Origin: Salvia splendens
Taxonomy: Eukaryota; Streptophyta; Magnoliopsida; Lamiales; Lamiaceae
NCBI RefSeq assembly: GCF_004379255.2
Contig: NC_056041.1
Span: 3,410,001-3,474,000 of the forward strand
Reading direction: 5' to 3'
DNA: 64,000 nucleotides
Both the position numbers and the translations under genes were made by a program. The notes under the pieces are model-generated. The model saw only the letters and a list, made by a program, of their open reading frames with translations, was not told the origin of the DNA and did not search any database. Positions within the stretch are counted from its first letter, which is position 1. The number at the start of each line of letters is the position of its first letter. Positions 23,407 through 36,129 of this stretch are shown here, one piece after another.

Positions 23407-26400
23407 CTATAAATCATCTTCATCCCCGCTGCTAAAAGATTCCACAATGTCGCTGTCGTCGCCTTCAGTCACGAGCTCCAGCATCCCATCGTCAAAACCC
23501 ATCAGGAAATCCCCCTCATCATCGTCCAAGTCGCTTGCACTGTCGTCCTCATTGCTCATATCGTCACCATCAACTTCCACATCCCCATCCAAAATTGAGT
23601 CATCCTCACCTTCGTCATCTTCATCCTCCTCATCACTCTCCGCATCATCAGGATCGGAGTCGTCATCTGTAGGCTTGCGCCTTCCGATCTCACACACCCT
23701 TGCGGAGGAGGACATCTCGTCCTGGTCATCCATTGTGATCAAACCTACAAAGGAATCGGTTGGATCGGTTGCAAAGTCCAGCACACAGCGGTCGACGGGG
23801 ATCATGGCAATATCCGAATAATTGACAGCATCCACAGTGCGGAAAGCAGAGAAAAGAGGGTGCTTCACACGGCGAGTGTTGAAAGCTGATGTGACATCCT
23901 CGAGATTTCTCCTCAGAATGCCATAGATGACATCACCACTACCATTAAATGTAATCGTTGTTTGATCCAGCGATGGCACGCTCCGAAGCAGCCTCAACTT
24001 TCGAAGATCCCAAACCTCAGAGTTTATAATTACCTGTTAAAACATTTTAAGAAGTAGCAAGAAGTTAATTAGAGAACAGTAGTAAATGCTAAAATATCAT
24101 ACATTTGCATATATAACATCATTTTAGAATTCCAGCAAACAACGGTCGTACCTCATTCCCAGCAGGATGAAAGCCGCCCCCACCGTAATCTGTAAATAGA
24201 TCAAACCGATGAATTGGACCTGAAACCCTTCGATCCCACAAAACTCCATTCCAAAGCAACATAGAGTCGGATGGGCTAAAATGAGCTAGAGAATACGCAT
24301 GCCCACGACCAGAAACGTTGGTAGATGTATCAGACAACATCAAGTCCAACTGACACGTGTGAATATCATACAAAAGAATCTCACGGCGTGATGAATCTGA
24401 TCTTAGTGCTGCAAACATTCCACCTGAATTACTAAATTTAGCAGCTTTGATTCCATCAAATGAGTGCTTGGGACCAGCAGATACCAAAGACGCATTCCAT
24501 AGGCGAACATCCATTGAACTTGAAGAAAGTATAAGCTGATTGTCGCCAGAAAAGTGAGACTGCAGAAGTGTAAGAGGAGACTGATGACTTGTACAACTGT
24601 CCAATACAATGTTGCTGTTAGAGTCGAACACTTTCAGATCCCCAGTATGCCCACCAGCCGCAATCCGAGAAGAATCTCCTAGGAATGCAATGCATGTTAA
24701 TAGTGAACTAGTGTCATCACGGCAACTTCTCCATGGCCTGAATCTACTATAAACAAACTGGCGATCCTTTCGAAGTCCATGAATTGCCCCATCCTTTCTT
24801 CTAAATTCCCGGTTGCTAAGACGGGACGTGACATTTGATGGAGCATCAAGACTTCTTTTTGGTTCTGGACAAACATGGGGTTGCAAGAGTGAAAGAGGAG
24901 GTAAAGTTGTAATTGGTGCAGAACATTGACGATGCTGGTGCTTTAAGTACTGGACAACAAGAGAATCCAGGGTAAGCCGTTCAGAGCCAGAAGGTTGTGG
25001 ATCACTGAGCAATTGGGAGGAAGAAGCCAGACCAGTCAACTGATTTTCATCAATATCCCTACTTTGATACTCCCTCGGAGTAGAGATCGGTGTGCAGAAC
25101 AGAGCTGCATCAGAATAAAGACTACCTCTTCGAGAAGTATTAGGTGTGGTGAAACAAGGAGATCTAAGTGATTGTTCACCAGTGTTAAGTCGTTTTGCTG
25201 ATGAGCCCAACACACTTTCTTTCAAGTCTGTCAATTTGCGTTTCATTGGCAACACTATTGGGGTTCTAATCTGAGAATCTGCATCACCACCAAATTTTGG
25301 AACAGACAGTAATGGAGTCCCCACACCATCTGCAGCTAAAGAGGCTTGTTCTAAATTGAAATTTATTTTGCTGCTTGACACTACTGGACTATCCTCTGGT
25401 TTGGGTGGAACTTTTGAGCGACTATGAGAAGCTGATGATTGAAATGTTTTCTTCTTTGAAGAAGCATAAGCTGAATCAGATCTGAAACTGGAATCTTCCC
25501 GATGAAACGTATTTTTTGATTTATCTGACAAGAATCCGCAAGCGGCACGAGCTGATGGCCATTGAATTTGTATTGCAGAAGCTTCTTGTCCAGTGGCTTG
25601 ATGTGCTAAAGATGAAGGAGCAGCTAATGATGGCAAGGGTGTTAACTTAGCCTCTTTAAGAAGGGTAGCTGCACTTTCTGCTAAACCAGATGCTTGAAGG
25701 TGTTCGTGCATCAACAGCAAAAGTTCCCTGAATTTGAAAGGGCATGTTATGAAAACAGACATAAGAAAATCGTATGCATTTATAATCCATGACAAGGAAT
25801 CCTTGAATACCTAGAATGATAAGAAATGGGAGTAGCAGCAGCTATGGCAGCTCTTTCTATACGCCTCAAGGTTGGCATGGCAGCATCACTGGCTGCTAAA
25901 GTACTCGCACGCCCAGAATTAGTTACAACCTTCAAATACAGAACAATATCATCAACTTAAATAAAAAAGTACATGCTGTGGCTAATATTTTATAGTAAAA
26001 AGGTCAGCATACACTAACTACTTTGATAACAGTTTTAACCACAAAAAGTAGTACTTTTGATGTATTAGTATAGTCAATCATTAATAAACCAATAGCATGT
26101 AGCATGTCTCTTAATGCTCAATGGCATTGAGATGGTGTGTGCAATATTCTGGTGGAGGGACGAACTTCCAAAGACTAAACCATGGCCATTTTACCCCGAT
26201 TCAGCTAATCTAGTCTTAAGTTCTTAACAGTGTTGGCTAGCCTATATTTTCACTGACCATAAATGAAATGGTGCATATATAAGAAACGTATCTAAACTGC
26301 AGTGATTAGCAATGGCACGGACACCCAGTCAACCCACCACTCCTGTCTCATATTTCAAATTTATGTTAACAAATTAGTGCTTACTCCAATCAGCTCAAAA

Positions 26401-29400
26401 GTCACTTGAGCGAGCTCTGCCTGCCACCTGTTTTGCTCACCTCCAGCAGATTGGCCCCCTGAATCCCGAATAAGCTCTGAGAGTTTTTTCCCTATCTGAA
26501 TAGAAATCAAAATGACAACAAACGTTTGGTGAAACTTCATCTATTACTGAGATGGCAATTTATTTAATTGATTATGAGTCTATGCCAAACAATATATCAG
26601 AAATCAAGTAATACAGACCTGAAGCTTTGTTAATATATGAGCAATTGTGTCATCTCTGGCCAAACCAAGAAGAACTCGGCATGTTAGAGCACGAAGACAA
26701 TCAAGAGCAGCAGGAGATGTTACCATCCTTGGTTGAAGAAGCTGAAGAAGAACCTTGATACCGTTGTTTGCACGAACAGCTTCTCTGGCTTGCCTATAGC
26801 ATTGTTCCAGTTGTGCAGCAAGCCCAGCACCACCTGCTCCAGCACCTAACGATATCCTTCGATCTCCGACTAGGCCAGAAGCCACTGGTGAAGGTGATGG
26901 AGCTACTGAGCCACCTCTGTCCACAGAAGCAGGTTCTCCATTTCGTTCCCTTAGTTCATTCTGAACAGGAACATTGACTGATCGTTCCATAATGTTCCTT
27001 TCGCCATTTTTTTCCCTGGGCTCCACAGCAGAACCATTTCCAGTTTGGCTAGAATAAGCATGTTGTCCTTGCATGTTAGAGCTTGGTTTGTTGCTGATCG
27101 ATGGTGGGGGGCAAACGAGATTGATCAAAAGGTTCAATGCTGGCTCAACAATCTGAGATTTTTAAAAAATGATGTAATAAATTAATTAGCTGTAAATAGA
27201 CAAAGAAACACCCAAAAAGCCAAAATAAAAAGCACACAGCTTTGGGTGCAAATTTTACCTCGGGTTCAACATAGCCAGCGCCATTTGCAGCATCCAAGAT
27301 GACAGCTATACCCACTCGGTCATTGCTTAAAGTGGCATTTAGAATAGGCTTGCGGCTATAAGGTACCAAAGTTACAATCTGCAGCACACCAAGGGCGTAC
27401 TGAAGCAAATCACGCAAATAGCGCTCTACTGGTGGGGCCTACAAGCAAACATGTGGTTTAATAAAGAGAACTAGGATCATAATGCAGAGGAAGTCAAATA
27501 ATTCTAAACCAAACCTGACACAACTCCAACATAATGGTATGACCATTTGATAGCAAAAATTTGTCAACTACAGGCCAACGTGCCTTTGCAAGCGCAGGGC
27601 CCAGCTTCCGATCCTTCTGTATTTGCCGGAAAACAGCATCCATTGCCTCATTGCTTATGTCCAGTGGCTTGTTTGCTGCCCTAGAAATGTTTCTAGGCAC
27701 ACTTCGAATATTTTTCATAGGTCTTACCGAATCCACAAGCAAAAGGAAATGTGCTCTGAAATATTGAAGCAGTGTTATACAGGTCTGATAAGCTATGTTT
27801 TTCTCTGAAGAGGTCAGTACATCTCCAGTGGACCGATCATTTCGAAGAGATCCTGAGTTACTTGATTGCCCAGTAGAAACCCCGGATCTTACCGAGGCAG
27901 CATCACGCAAAAGAGACATTAGTCTCTGCAAACCATCATGTGAATCAAATGCATCAATGATGGCTCTGAAGACAAAAGTGGCAGCAAAAAACGATGCTGC
28001 ATTCTTTCGGGCTTGATGATCTTGTGAACACTCAATAAGTTGTAGAGCCAATTCAACAATCTGACTGATTACATCTGAAGGTAGGGCACAAACACGCTCC
28101 ATTATCCCCTGCCAAAGATATCTTGTTAGTGAAAGGTGCCTTCTCAAACAACTCTAATAAAAACCAAATTCTAGTTTATGAGCATTGAGCATAAGAGAGC
28201 ATACATAGACCTATAATGTCATGTCAAACTGCAGATATATTAAAAGCAACAAACAAACCGAAGAAGACGCCACAAATTACCTGGATTGAACCTATTGTTG
28301 ATAAGCAGGATGACAAGCCAAGATATGTCAGCGCAATTCTAGGAACAGCAAGCAGTCTTTGCATGCCACCACGATCCACGAATAACGCAGCAAACTTACG
28401 ATGAGCAGCCAAGGCACAAATCAATTTCAAAATATCGGGCAAAAGACGCATACCAGTTGATGCCTCTTTGTGCTTCAGACTTCGCTGAATTAATGCAAGA
28501 GAAACATCAACCCCCTTCTCATGGAGCATAGGACCAAGAACTTCAACATACTCTCCCAGCACTACAAGGCACTGGATACAGAACTTTTCCCTTAGCTTCG
28601 CAAGAGAGTGGTTGTCTGGTATTGAGACTTCAGAAACAATTTCACTCAAATCTGCATCTGTAGCCTTTGAATCCCCTGAATCACTATCAACATTGCTTGA
28701 ATCTCTACAAGGGACAAAAGGTCGAGTAAAATCAAAGTGCAGTGCGTAAGCGATGACACAAAACATATGCCACTTATTGAGTTATTTGATCAAGACCAAG
28801 CCATTCCGTGAAACATACTACCCACCTCGGAGCAGGAACTGCATTACCAGCATCTATGACAGTAGAGGCAGCTCTAGAAGCAGCAAGCACAGCAGCCTCT
28901 TCATCACTTGTCTTATTGTACTCCTGGTTCGATAGTAAACAGATGTGTGTGAATAGTTCATGCATATATGCATTCAGAAAGAAAGAGCAAGAAAATAGTA
29001 CGCTCACCTCCAAAGCAGCAGTTTTAACCACTTCAGCAGCATCATCACCAGCAGCCCGTATGGCTTCAGCAGGAGCATTGGCTGCTCTTGCTTCAGCTTC
29101 AGCAGCTTTTACAGCTTTTTTAACCAAATCGGTGATGTCTTTGTTTCCAACTTTGCAGTTCTGGAAGCAATCATCATTGTCTTCTCTCTGAGGGATGAAA
29201 GTATCAACATAATTTGTTCCTAGACTCTTTTTAGAGTCTGAAAATCTTCTTAGATCCTGATTTCTAGCTCCACTCCGTGCCTGCCCTGACCTACTGCCAG
29301 AAGTTGGGGAGATCATAGCTTGCTCACTCTCAGATAATCCTTCGCTTGACCTAACCTTTCCTCGTGTTCTGGAAAATCCACGATTTGTTTTTCGTCTGGA

Positions 29401-30826
29401 AGAGTCATCTCTCATATTTTCTTCAACATCTTCTTCCCTATGAGATCTTCCACAAAGTTTTGTTTTTGACTCGCGAAAATCTCTAATATTGCATTTTTCT
29501 TCACCGTCTGCTTCTGGTTCATAACCATCAACCTCAAGAACCATACTATCAGGGGACTCCTCATCAATCCCACATTCATCCAATAGGGAAGCATTTCGAT
29601 CATGATCCTTATCACTATGCATTCTTGAAGTGTCTGCATCCAAGTGAGAAGCCTCTATCGCTAGCCGCGACCTACTCCTACCTTCCTCTTTCATTTTAGG
29701 GAAGGTGATGGTTGGTGCACTTTTGTTGTCTACTGATATATTGCCATCTTTCTGATTTGTGCTCGTATCACCTAAAACTCGAACTCGTAAATATCGCATT
29801 AGCTTAGCTGATATTCCAGATGTTAAGACATCTTCCACAAGATGACCAACACTGAAATGCCAATGAAGGAAAAAGGTTACAACGAGAAAGAGAGACAGAC
29901 ACCATAAAAAGATATTGGGAAAATAGGCAGATTCAGAACCAACCAGGGCAAGCATACAGCAAGAAGAGCAGTAGAGTATGTTTGTAACATTTCAAAATCT
30001 GACGATTTTCTTTTCCCCTGACGGTCATCACCGGATGAGCGAGGAATCTCCTCCATCACCCACCCTCTTAAGTTAGCTAGGACGTTATCTTCAAATACAT
30101 GTGGATACTGCATTCAAGGTTACTTACATCAAGACCATGAAACAATGTTTATGAATAGAAGAATGTAATCCCTTTACATCCCATTAAGAACAGTGCACAA
30201 GTTTATGACCAAAAGAAAGTAATCCCTCTAATAGTCCATCAAGAACATTAACAAAACTGATGGGGAAAAAAGTAATCTCTCTGTAGCACACAAGATTTGT
30301 TAGAAATAGATCAAGATGTTTAGGTTATCATGAATCAATAACTACTATCATACCATCCAAGTTAGCGAACAACTGAAAAGAAGCCTTGTAGTAGCTGCCT
30401 GTAACGGTACTGAACCTCTTCCTTCAGCTAGAAATTTGGAAGTTATCAACTCAAAAAATTCGTCGTTCTCCTGTAGAAAGTAAGATATATTAAGCAACAT
30501 CTCAAAACTAGTTAAAAGGGATAGCTTGCATGGCATTCAGCCGCACAGATGCATATTCAAAACCACTAAGTCGCATGCTGCAGAGAGGTGGGTAAGCCTT
30601 GAACTACCCCTTAGGCCATATTCCTTCGTGTTCTACATATTAGACTGAGACACAAGCTAGCACAAAAGGTTGCCAAAATCAAAAGCATAAGACAATGATG
30701 AATAGTTAAATACCCGAATAAGATTTCCAAGTCGCCCAATATTATGAGAAGACCTGCCATTACTTGTCGAAGATTGATCCGTGCCTTCCATGTAGCTACA
30801 CATCCAAAATTAAACTTGTCAGTTCC

Positions 30827-30863
<37 letters not shown>

Positions 30864-32716
30864 GTGTGATCAAATACTAACTTTTTATATAATAACTAAT
30901 AACTAAATATCAATTTTGTATGTTAAAAATATCAACGCAAAGATATAAATTTATCAATCTTCTTGTATTGATAAACTTATGTCTTTGTGTTGATATTTAA
31001 ATTTACATGTTGTATTGATATAATTATATCTTTATGTTGATAATTTTAATACACGGAATTGAAAGTTATTAGTTATTGCTGTAAATTAGTTAGCACACTA
31101 ACGCAACCCTATATATATATATATAGGTAATTATACAACTCTGGTACCACTTTGAAAAAAGTATCAACAAGAATGAAGGACATTGTAGATATTATCGCAT
31201 CATATTGAAAAACAAATGAAGTGCGGAACTTTCCGGTGAGTAGTCTACTTTCTCTAACTCAATGAAATGGGAACAAATTCTTTATGATACGTGACTCCAT
31301 ACATAACAATCATCCTGACTAGGTATACTTAACCCAGCATCTTAGGCCCAAAAGTACAGTAGAACATTACTACAGTCACATTATCGCCCACAGGATGAAA
31401 TTTTGGCCATCAAGAAGTTCGAGTTTCACCCATTTTGATATTATTCTATTCTTTTTAGGATTAAAGACAGTAGTAAGTACAATAACACAATATTTCTCTG
31501 TCCTATCATAGTAACATAGAAATGTATCTCTACAATAGACACATGAACATCAAAAAGGATCAAACTTAATTGGTAAAATAACCTTGAAAGAATTGTAATT
31601 TTGGTGTTATAATTCTACAATTCCAGTTTGCAGTCAACTCTTACAGAATTAAAATCACATCTTAGGTTGAACGTGGATGTATAGAGGAACTTAATATGTC
31701 AAATTCTTTGAACAAACTACTTTTGACCACTATCAAAGTCCTACAAGCTAGTCTACTCTACCATTACAATGCATAACACAGCAACCCCTACCCCAGAAAA
31801 GGAAGAAAAAAAAGGCAAACACTAATTATTTAGAATCCCATAGTTCTTATTAGCTTCCAGCTCAGTGTCTTTCGGGGGTTTTTTCTTATTTTGTTCTAGA
31901 GCTGAGATATCATTCCTTGAGTGTACTGAACTTTTTTTTTGTTCCGGGTTTGGGAGAGACGCATGACCCTCATGCGTCTCTCTTTTAATGAGACGCATGA
32001 TGATTATGCGTCTTTCATAAAGACGCATGAGGGTCATGCGTCTCTCTTTTGTTTCATTTTTTTAAAGACGCATGACCCTCATGCGTCTTTATGAAAGACG
32101 CATAATCATCATGCGTCTCATTAAAAGAGAGACGCATGAGGGTCATGCGTCTCTCCCAAACCCGGAACAAAAAAAAAGTTCAGTACACTCAAGGAATGAT
32201 ATCTCAGCTCTAGAACAAAATAAGAAAAAATCCTGTCTTTCGGCAGCAAATCAAACTATTCAAAAAAATGCACTTCCTCCTGAAACCAATACAATTCATA
32301 ATCCTAATTACTTTATTTCTACCACCAACAGCATAAGATGCTAGCACCGCGTGGTGAAACGAAATAAAACCGCCCCAATGAATACAATTAACACGAACAC
32401 AGCATCCATCACCGAAAATCAATATATCAAAACCAAATAGTTAACTGAGTAGAGATAGAAAACAAAAATATTCCAGCAGACTGATCGTAAGAAAACGCAA
32501 CCTGGATTCCTGAGTCTCCAGAATGGTGGCGAGGGCATGGAGAAAGTCGGGGTTAGGATTCTCACGGCGCGCAATGATCTTATCCATCAACGACTGCGCC
32601 TTGGCCATCAAAAGGTCGTTCTCATCCTCCTCCTGCCGCTCCTCAACCCCCTCCGCCGCTGCCGGGGCGGACGCCTCCGGCTGAGCTTGTGGCTCAGCTC
32701 CCGTAGGCGCCTCCAT
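23407..32716 (-). CDS. DCAF1: DCAF1, DDB1-CUL4 associated factor 1
   Basis: Substrate receptor of the CUL4-DDB1 E3 ubiquitin ligase in the nucleus; the plant homologue is needed for embryo development. I read 14 exons, from the 5' end: 32502-32716, 30714-30795, 30354-30470, 29944-30107, 29008-29851, 28826-28923, 28281-28704, 27515-28108, 27259-27438, 26619-27152, 26385-26495, 25811-25929, 24152-25727, 23407-24033. They sum to 1894 residues, close to my recollection of the Arabidopsis length. Visible features: a helical armadillo-like region in exons 5-10, a LisH motif (LLLLMHEHLQASGLAESAATLL) at the start of exon 13, WD40-type sequence with two WDxR boxes that bind DDB1 (VLWDRR in exon 13, VWDLRK in exon 14), and an acidic Asp/Glu/Ser tail ending SSGDEDDL. 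An in-frame upstream ATG at 32767 would add 17 residues. Intron 1 (1.7 kb) carries two transposons. Confidence 0.96.
30830..30860. repeat. (TA)n microsatellite in DCAF1 intron 1
   Basis: Uninterrupted TA dinucleotides immediately left of a short inverted-repeat element. A matching shorter AT run sits on its other side at 31111-31125. Confidence 0.95.
30861..31110. mobile_element. TA-flanked MITE, possibly Micron-like
   Basis: About 250 bp flanked on both sides by (TA)n. The ends are imperfect inverted repeats: GGGGTGTGATCAAATACTAACT at the left and, inverted, GGGTTGCGTTAGTGTGCTAACT at the right. Internally, TATCAATCTTCTTGTATTGATA-like palindromic stretches recur. No coding capacity. Association with TA microsatellites is a known trait of Micron MITEs in rice; the assignment here is inference. 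Confidence 0.6.
31876..32233. mobile_element. Mutator-like foldback element with nested hairpins
   Basis: A 358-bp near-perfect palindrome. Arms at about 31879-32043 and 32065-32230 flank a central spacer of about 21 bp. Terminal bases are GGGTTTTTTCTTATTTTG (left) and GGATTTTTTCTTATTTTG (right, inverted). The 10-bp direct repeat TGTCTTTCGG lies on both sides (31866-31875 and 32234-32243), a target duplication length typical of Mutator-like elements. Each arm holds several copies of the smaller inverted repeat GACGCATGA/TCATGCGTC with a CCC or GGG loop, so many alternative hairpins are possible. It sits in DCAF1 intron 1. The matching short ORFs on opposite strands are just the two arms read outward. 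Confidence 0.88.
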
Positions 32717-33656
32717 TGCAATAATTGGCTCCCAATGAAACAACTGTGGCACGATAGGCGGCTTCAATCACACGAAATTCTATGAAATCAAATTTTCAAT
32801 TCGAACACCAACAATGCGTGTGTGCTGTGTGTTTTAGTGCGTATTTATACTATTTCGTGAGGGGGAAATGGAAGCAGCCCCAGAAGCCTGCAATGTACAT
32901 TCGTTAATGCGCGGGGTACTACTGCGAGTTAAGGGTTTCTTTTATTTTTATTTTATTTTGAGGGCGGCGGTTGTAAAATTTGGTTCCAGACTGTTATTAT
33001 GAAAGTAAAATTTTGTTTTACTAGTATTTCTCATCGAATGGGGAAGCTTACAATTATGTTGCAAAATTGCAATAGTTATTATTAGCGCTTCAAATCGAGA
33101 ACAGATTTACTACATAAATATTTATTTAAAATTGTAAATAATTTCAATCCCATTGAAGATTATGTGTGAACAGCTATCTACAATATTTAAATATTAGAAT
33201 ATTTTCGAGCCTATTCAAAATCAAACTCAAGATTATTTAGATACTACTGTTCTTAATAGTTCACCCCTGCATGCACAACAACTATGCTACTCGAATTTAG
33301 TTATATGAAGTATGAATACAGCAAACCTCTTGCATCATATTTTCCAATTGACAACTTATTATCCAGCACATCATGAAATGAAAAAAATTACAAAAACAAA
33401 AACAAAATTGTAGCAAGCAGCAAAAGTGAAGCTAAACTGGCTACACTCAGCTTTTATTTTTGAATAAACTAGCCTGCCTCTTTTTGTATCATATCCATGG
33501 AAAGAAAGATCTATAACATGTTTCTTATTTAGAGTAGGTTCTGCAGAACTGAAAGATGCCGTTGAAATAAGCCTGTAGAACCAGTAGCTTCTGAAAGCTA
33601 TACAAGATCCTCATGGCTACAACAGAGCGAACCTTGGTTGTAGGTCCCAATTATGC
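32717..33656. other. Spacer between DCAF1 start and SufC end
   Basis: Contains the DCAF1 promoter and 5' UTR, then AT-rich sequence and the 3' flank of the SufC gene. No ORF or repeat of note. Confidence 0.5.
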
Positions 33657-36129
33657 TCAAGAAATTGCTTTGTACCCTTCTTTTTCAAGAACTTCAGCTA
33701 TGGTGATATCCCCAGTTTTCACGATCCTGCCATTCTCCTGCAATCATTATACATTAAAGCATGATACCGGACACATTCTAACTTGAAAGAAAACTACCCT
33801 CCACACACACACGGGTGGGGTTGCAAGCATGGCTTTCTTACCATTACGTGGATGTATGTTGGCTTTATGAATTCTAGAAGACGTAAATAGTGGGTGATCA
33901 TCAGAACTGAGTTCTTTGAGGTGAGGATTCCATTAACTGCTTTTGCCACATCTTGAAGAGCATCCACATCTAAGCCAGAATCAATTTCATCTAATATAGC
34001 AAATTCCGCACCAAGGACCTGAAAGGCCAACAAAATTGTAGTGTACACTTTATTAGCATTCAAGAAATAAGAGAAAGGGACTGAGACTGTAACCAAACAA
34101 AGATATAGGAAACAATCCTATCTTTGAGAACTAATAGAAGAAGTAGCGGTTGTCTATAAGTTCACCATGCTTAGTGTGGCTCGAGTATAAGTCCAATTGC
34201 TAAAAGCATTCACTATAAGGATCAACTCTCCTGAACTTGTTGACCATATATACCCATCAATAACATAGTTACTTTTGCTCTGTTTGCAAAAATTGTTGCT
34301 TCCACTAGGAAAATTGTGCAAAGTGTATGAATATTAGGGGAGGGAGAGAAAGAGGAGGAATGGGATCTAACTGCTTATCCAAATAGTAATTTTGCAAGGA
34401 ATCTATTACAGCTTAAAAGATTTCTAGTCAGTCAGACACATGCAAGTGTATGCGCATCCCAAGAAATAAATTACTCCCAAATTAACTAAATGAAATTATC
34501 ATGATGCATTCAGAAATTACTGAAAACTACAAAATACAGAGATCCTATACCGCAAGCTGTAAAATCTCATTGCGCTTTTTTTCTCCACCGCTGAATCCTT
34601 CATTCACATTTCTGTTTAAAAAGTCTGTCTTCATATTGACGAGCTCAAGCTTAGGTGCCACGTAGCCATAAAACTGCAAGAAAGAAATTTTCCATTATTT
34701 ATAAACAAGAACATATGATGAATATCCCAAACCCCCAAGAGAGAAGAGCGAGTAATAAAAGGAGGGAACACAAAAGCAGTCTTAGTGGAGCTGAACAACA
34801 TTCTTCAATCTACTATCAGTATCACAAAATCATTCAGTTTTCTCGAAAACCATCTTCCTTCAAGATACTCCATAAGGTAGGATAAATGAGTAGGGAAAAA
34901 GAAATCCTTAAAAGTAAAACTACCTCAATTGGACCAAGCTCTGGTAATCCAAGTTTCCTCCTCCTAGCATTGTAAGCCATATTTAAGAAGTCAATATTGC
35001 TTACACCAGGAATTTCAACTGGTGATTGAAAGCTCATAAATAATCCAGCAGTAGCTCTTTCCTCAGGTTCCATCTCAAGCAGATCAAGCCCTTTGTACAT
35101 TACACTTCCTCCTGTAACCTCATAATCTGGATGACCAGCAAGGACCTGAGACAATTAAACACTCATGAACAAATTCAAGACACTACTTGTAAGCCAAGGC
35201 AATAGAAGTTAATAGCTTGTAGTTCTTCCAGAGACATAAACAACAATTAAACCAACTGGAAGATACAAAGTAAACACTTGAACAAAGTAATTAATTACAC
35301 TATGTTATTGTAGCACCATAGCCATCCTAGTGGAGCTATTTCATATTAATTCAGAATCCCTTAAACAGTTAACACTTCAACAAACTAATTACTACACTAT
35401 GTAACTGTAGCACCATAACCATACTAGTGGAGCTATGTCTTATCAAATCAGGTTTTCTGATGACAGAATCATGTTCAAAGACAAACTTGGTTGGGAGTTT
35501 GGGATCGGGTGAAGCTTATTTGTATGCCTAAATTGAAGAAGTTGGTTTTATTGAATTACTGAAGCAACTTAAAACACTAATTTCAGGTGGAAGCCAAAAT
35601 CCAAAAACATCCCCTAGAACTAAAAATCAGAACTTGACTAGAATGCAAAAGCTGACCTTTGCAAATGTACTTTTCCCAGAGCCGTTCTTCCCCATCACAG
35701 CATGAACCTTTCAAATCCAGCAGCAAATTAGAAACCGAATTAAAGACGATTTAGAATAATATTATTTCAGCAAGCATCTATCTCCAATTAATCAGAAAAC
35801 AAAAGAGCTAACTGTGCAGACGTGGTCCAAAACAATTGATTTGAAACTTGAGTATAATTAACAAAAGCATCAGCAAATTCAGTATCGGTATGCACCTCTC
35901 CGTGGCGGACGGTAAGATTAACGCCTTTGAGAATAGGCTGCTTGGACTCGGCGATGACAGCGGAGAGGTCTTTGACTTGAAGCAATAGGTCAGTGGTCGA
36001 GGATGAAGGGGCCTCGATGGCGACGGAAGCCTGAGAGGACCGCACAATACAACGGCGGCGGCAGCGGCTTTGAGGAATTGAGGTGGAGTTTCGGAAATTG
36101 AAGGTCGGAGAGAAGAAAGCCGTCGCCAT
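33657..36129 (-). CDS. ABCI6: Plastid SufC-type ATPase of Fe-S cluster assembly (ABCI6/NAP7)
   Basis: Soluble ABC-type ATPase that partners SufB and SufD in the SUF scaffold, assembling Fe-S clusters in the chloroplast stroma. Six exons: 35896-36129, 35657-35707, 34924-35145, 34551-34673, 33842-34018, 33657-33737; 295 residues. The first ~40 residues are rich in Ser, Arg and Thr without acidic residues, a plastid transit peptide. Motifs in order: Walker [10 protein letters not shown] (exon 2), Q-loop SFQSP, the SufC-typical [15 protein letters not shown] segment, signature [12 protein letters not shown] (exon 4), Walker [13 protein letters not shown] and switch histidine ITHY (exon 5). All catalytic residues are present. 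The start at 36129 gives MATAFFSP; an in-frame ATG at 36177 would add 16 residues and is less likely. A 98-bp duplication lies in intron 2. Confidence 0.96.
35274..35455. repeat. Imperfect tandem duplication (~98 bp) in SufC intron 2
   Basis: Two adjacent copies start at 35274 and 35372, sharing ACACTTSAACAAA and GTAGCACCATAR blocks with scattered substitutions and small indels. The second copy is slightly shorter. Both lie in the intron between exons 2 and 3. Confidence 0.8.

Noticed and set aside
23447..23821. + strand poly-Ser ORF
   Set aside because: Antisense of the acidic Asp/Glu tail of DCAF1; GAT/GAA codons read as Ser in reverse.
31940..32150. CRISPR-like array of short palindromic repeats (GACGCATGA/TCATGCGTC)
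   Set aside because: Spacers are not unique or regular, copies alternate orientation within a larger palindrome, and the genome is a plant.
31822..32344. Two nearly identical ORFs on opposite strands sharing their first ~55 residues
   Set aside because: They are the two arms of one foldback transposon, not a gene pair.
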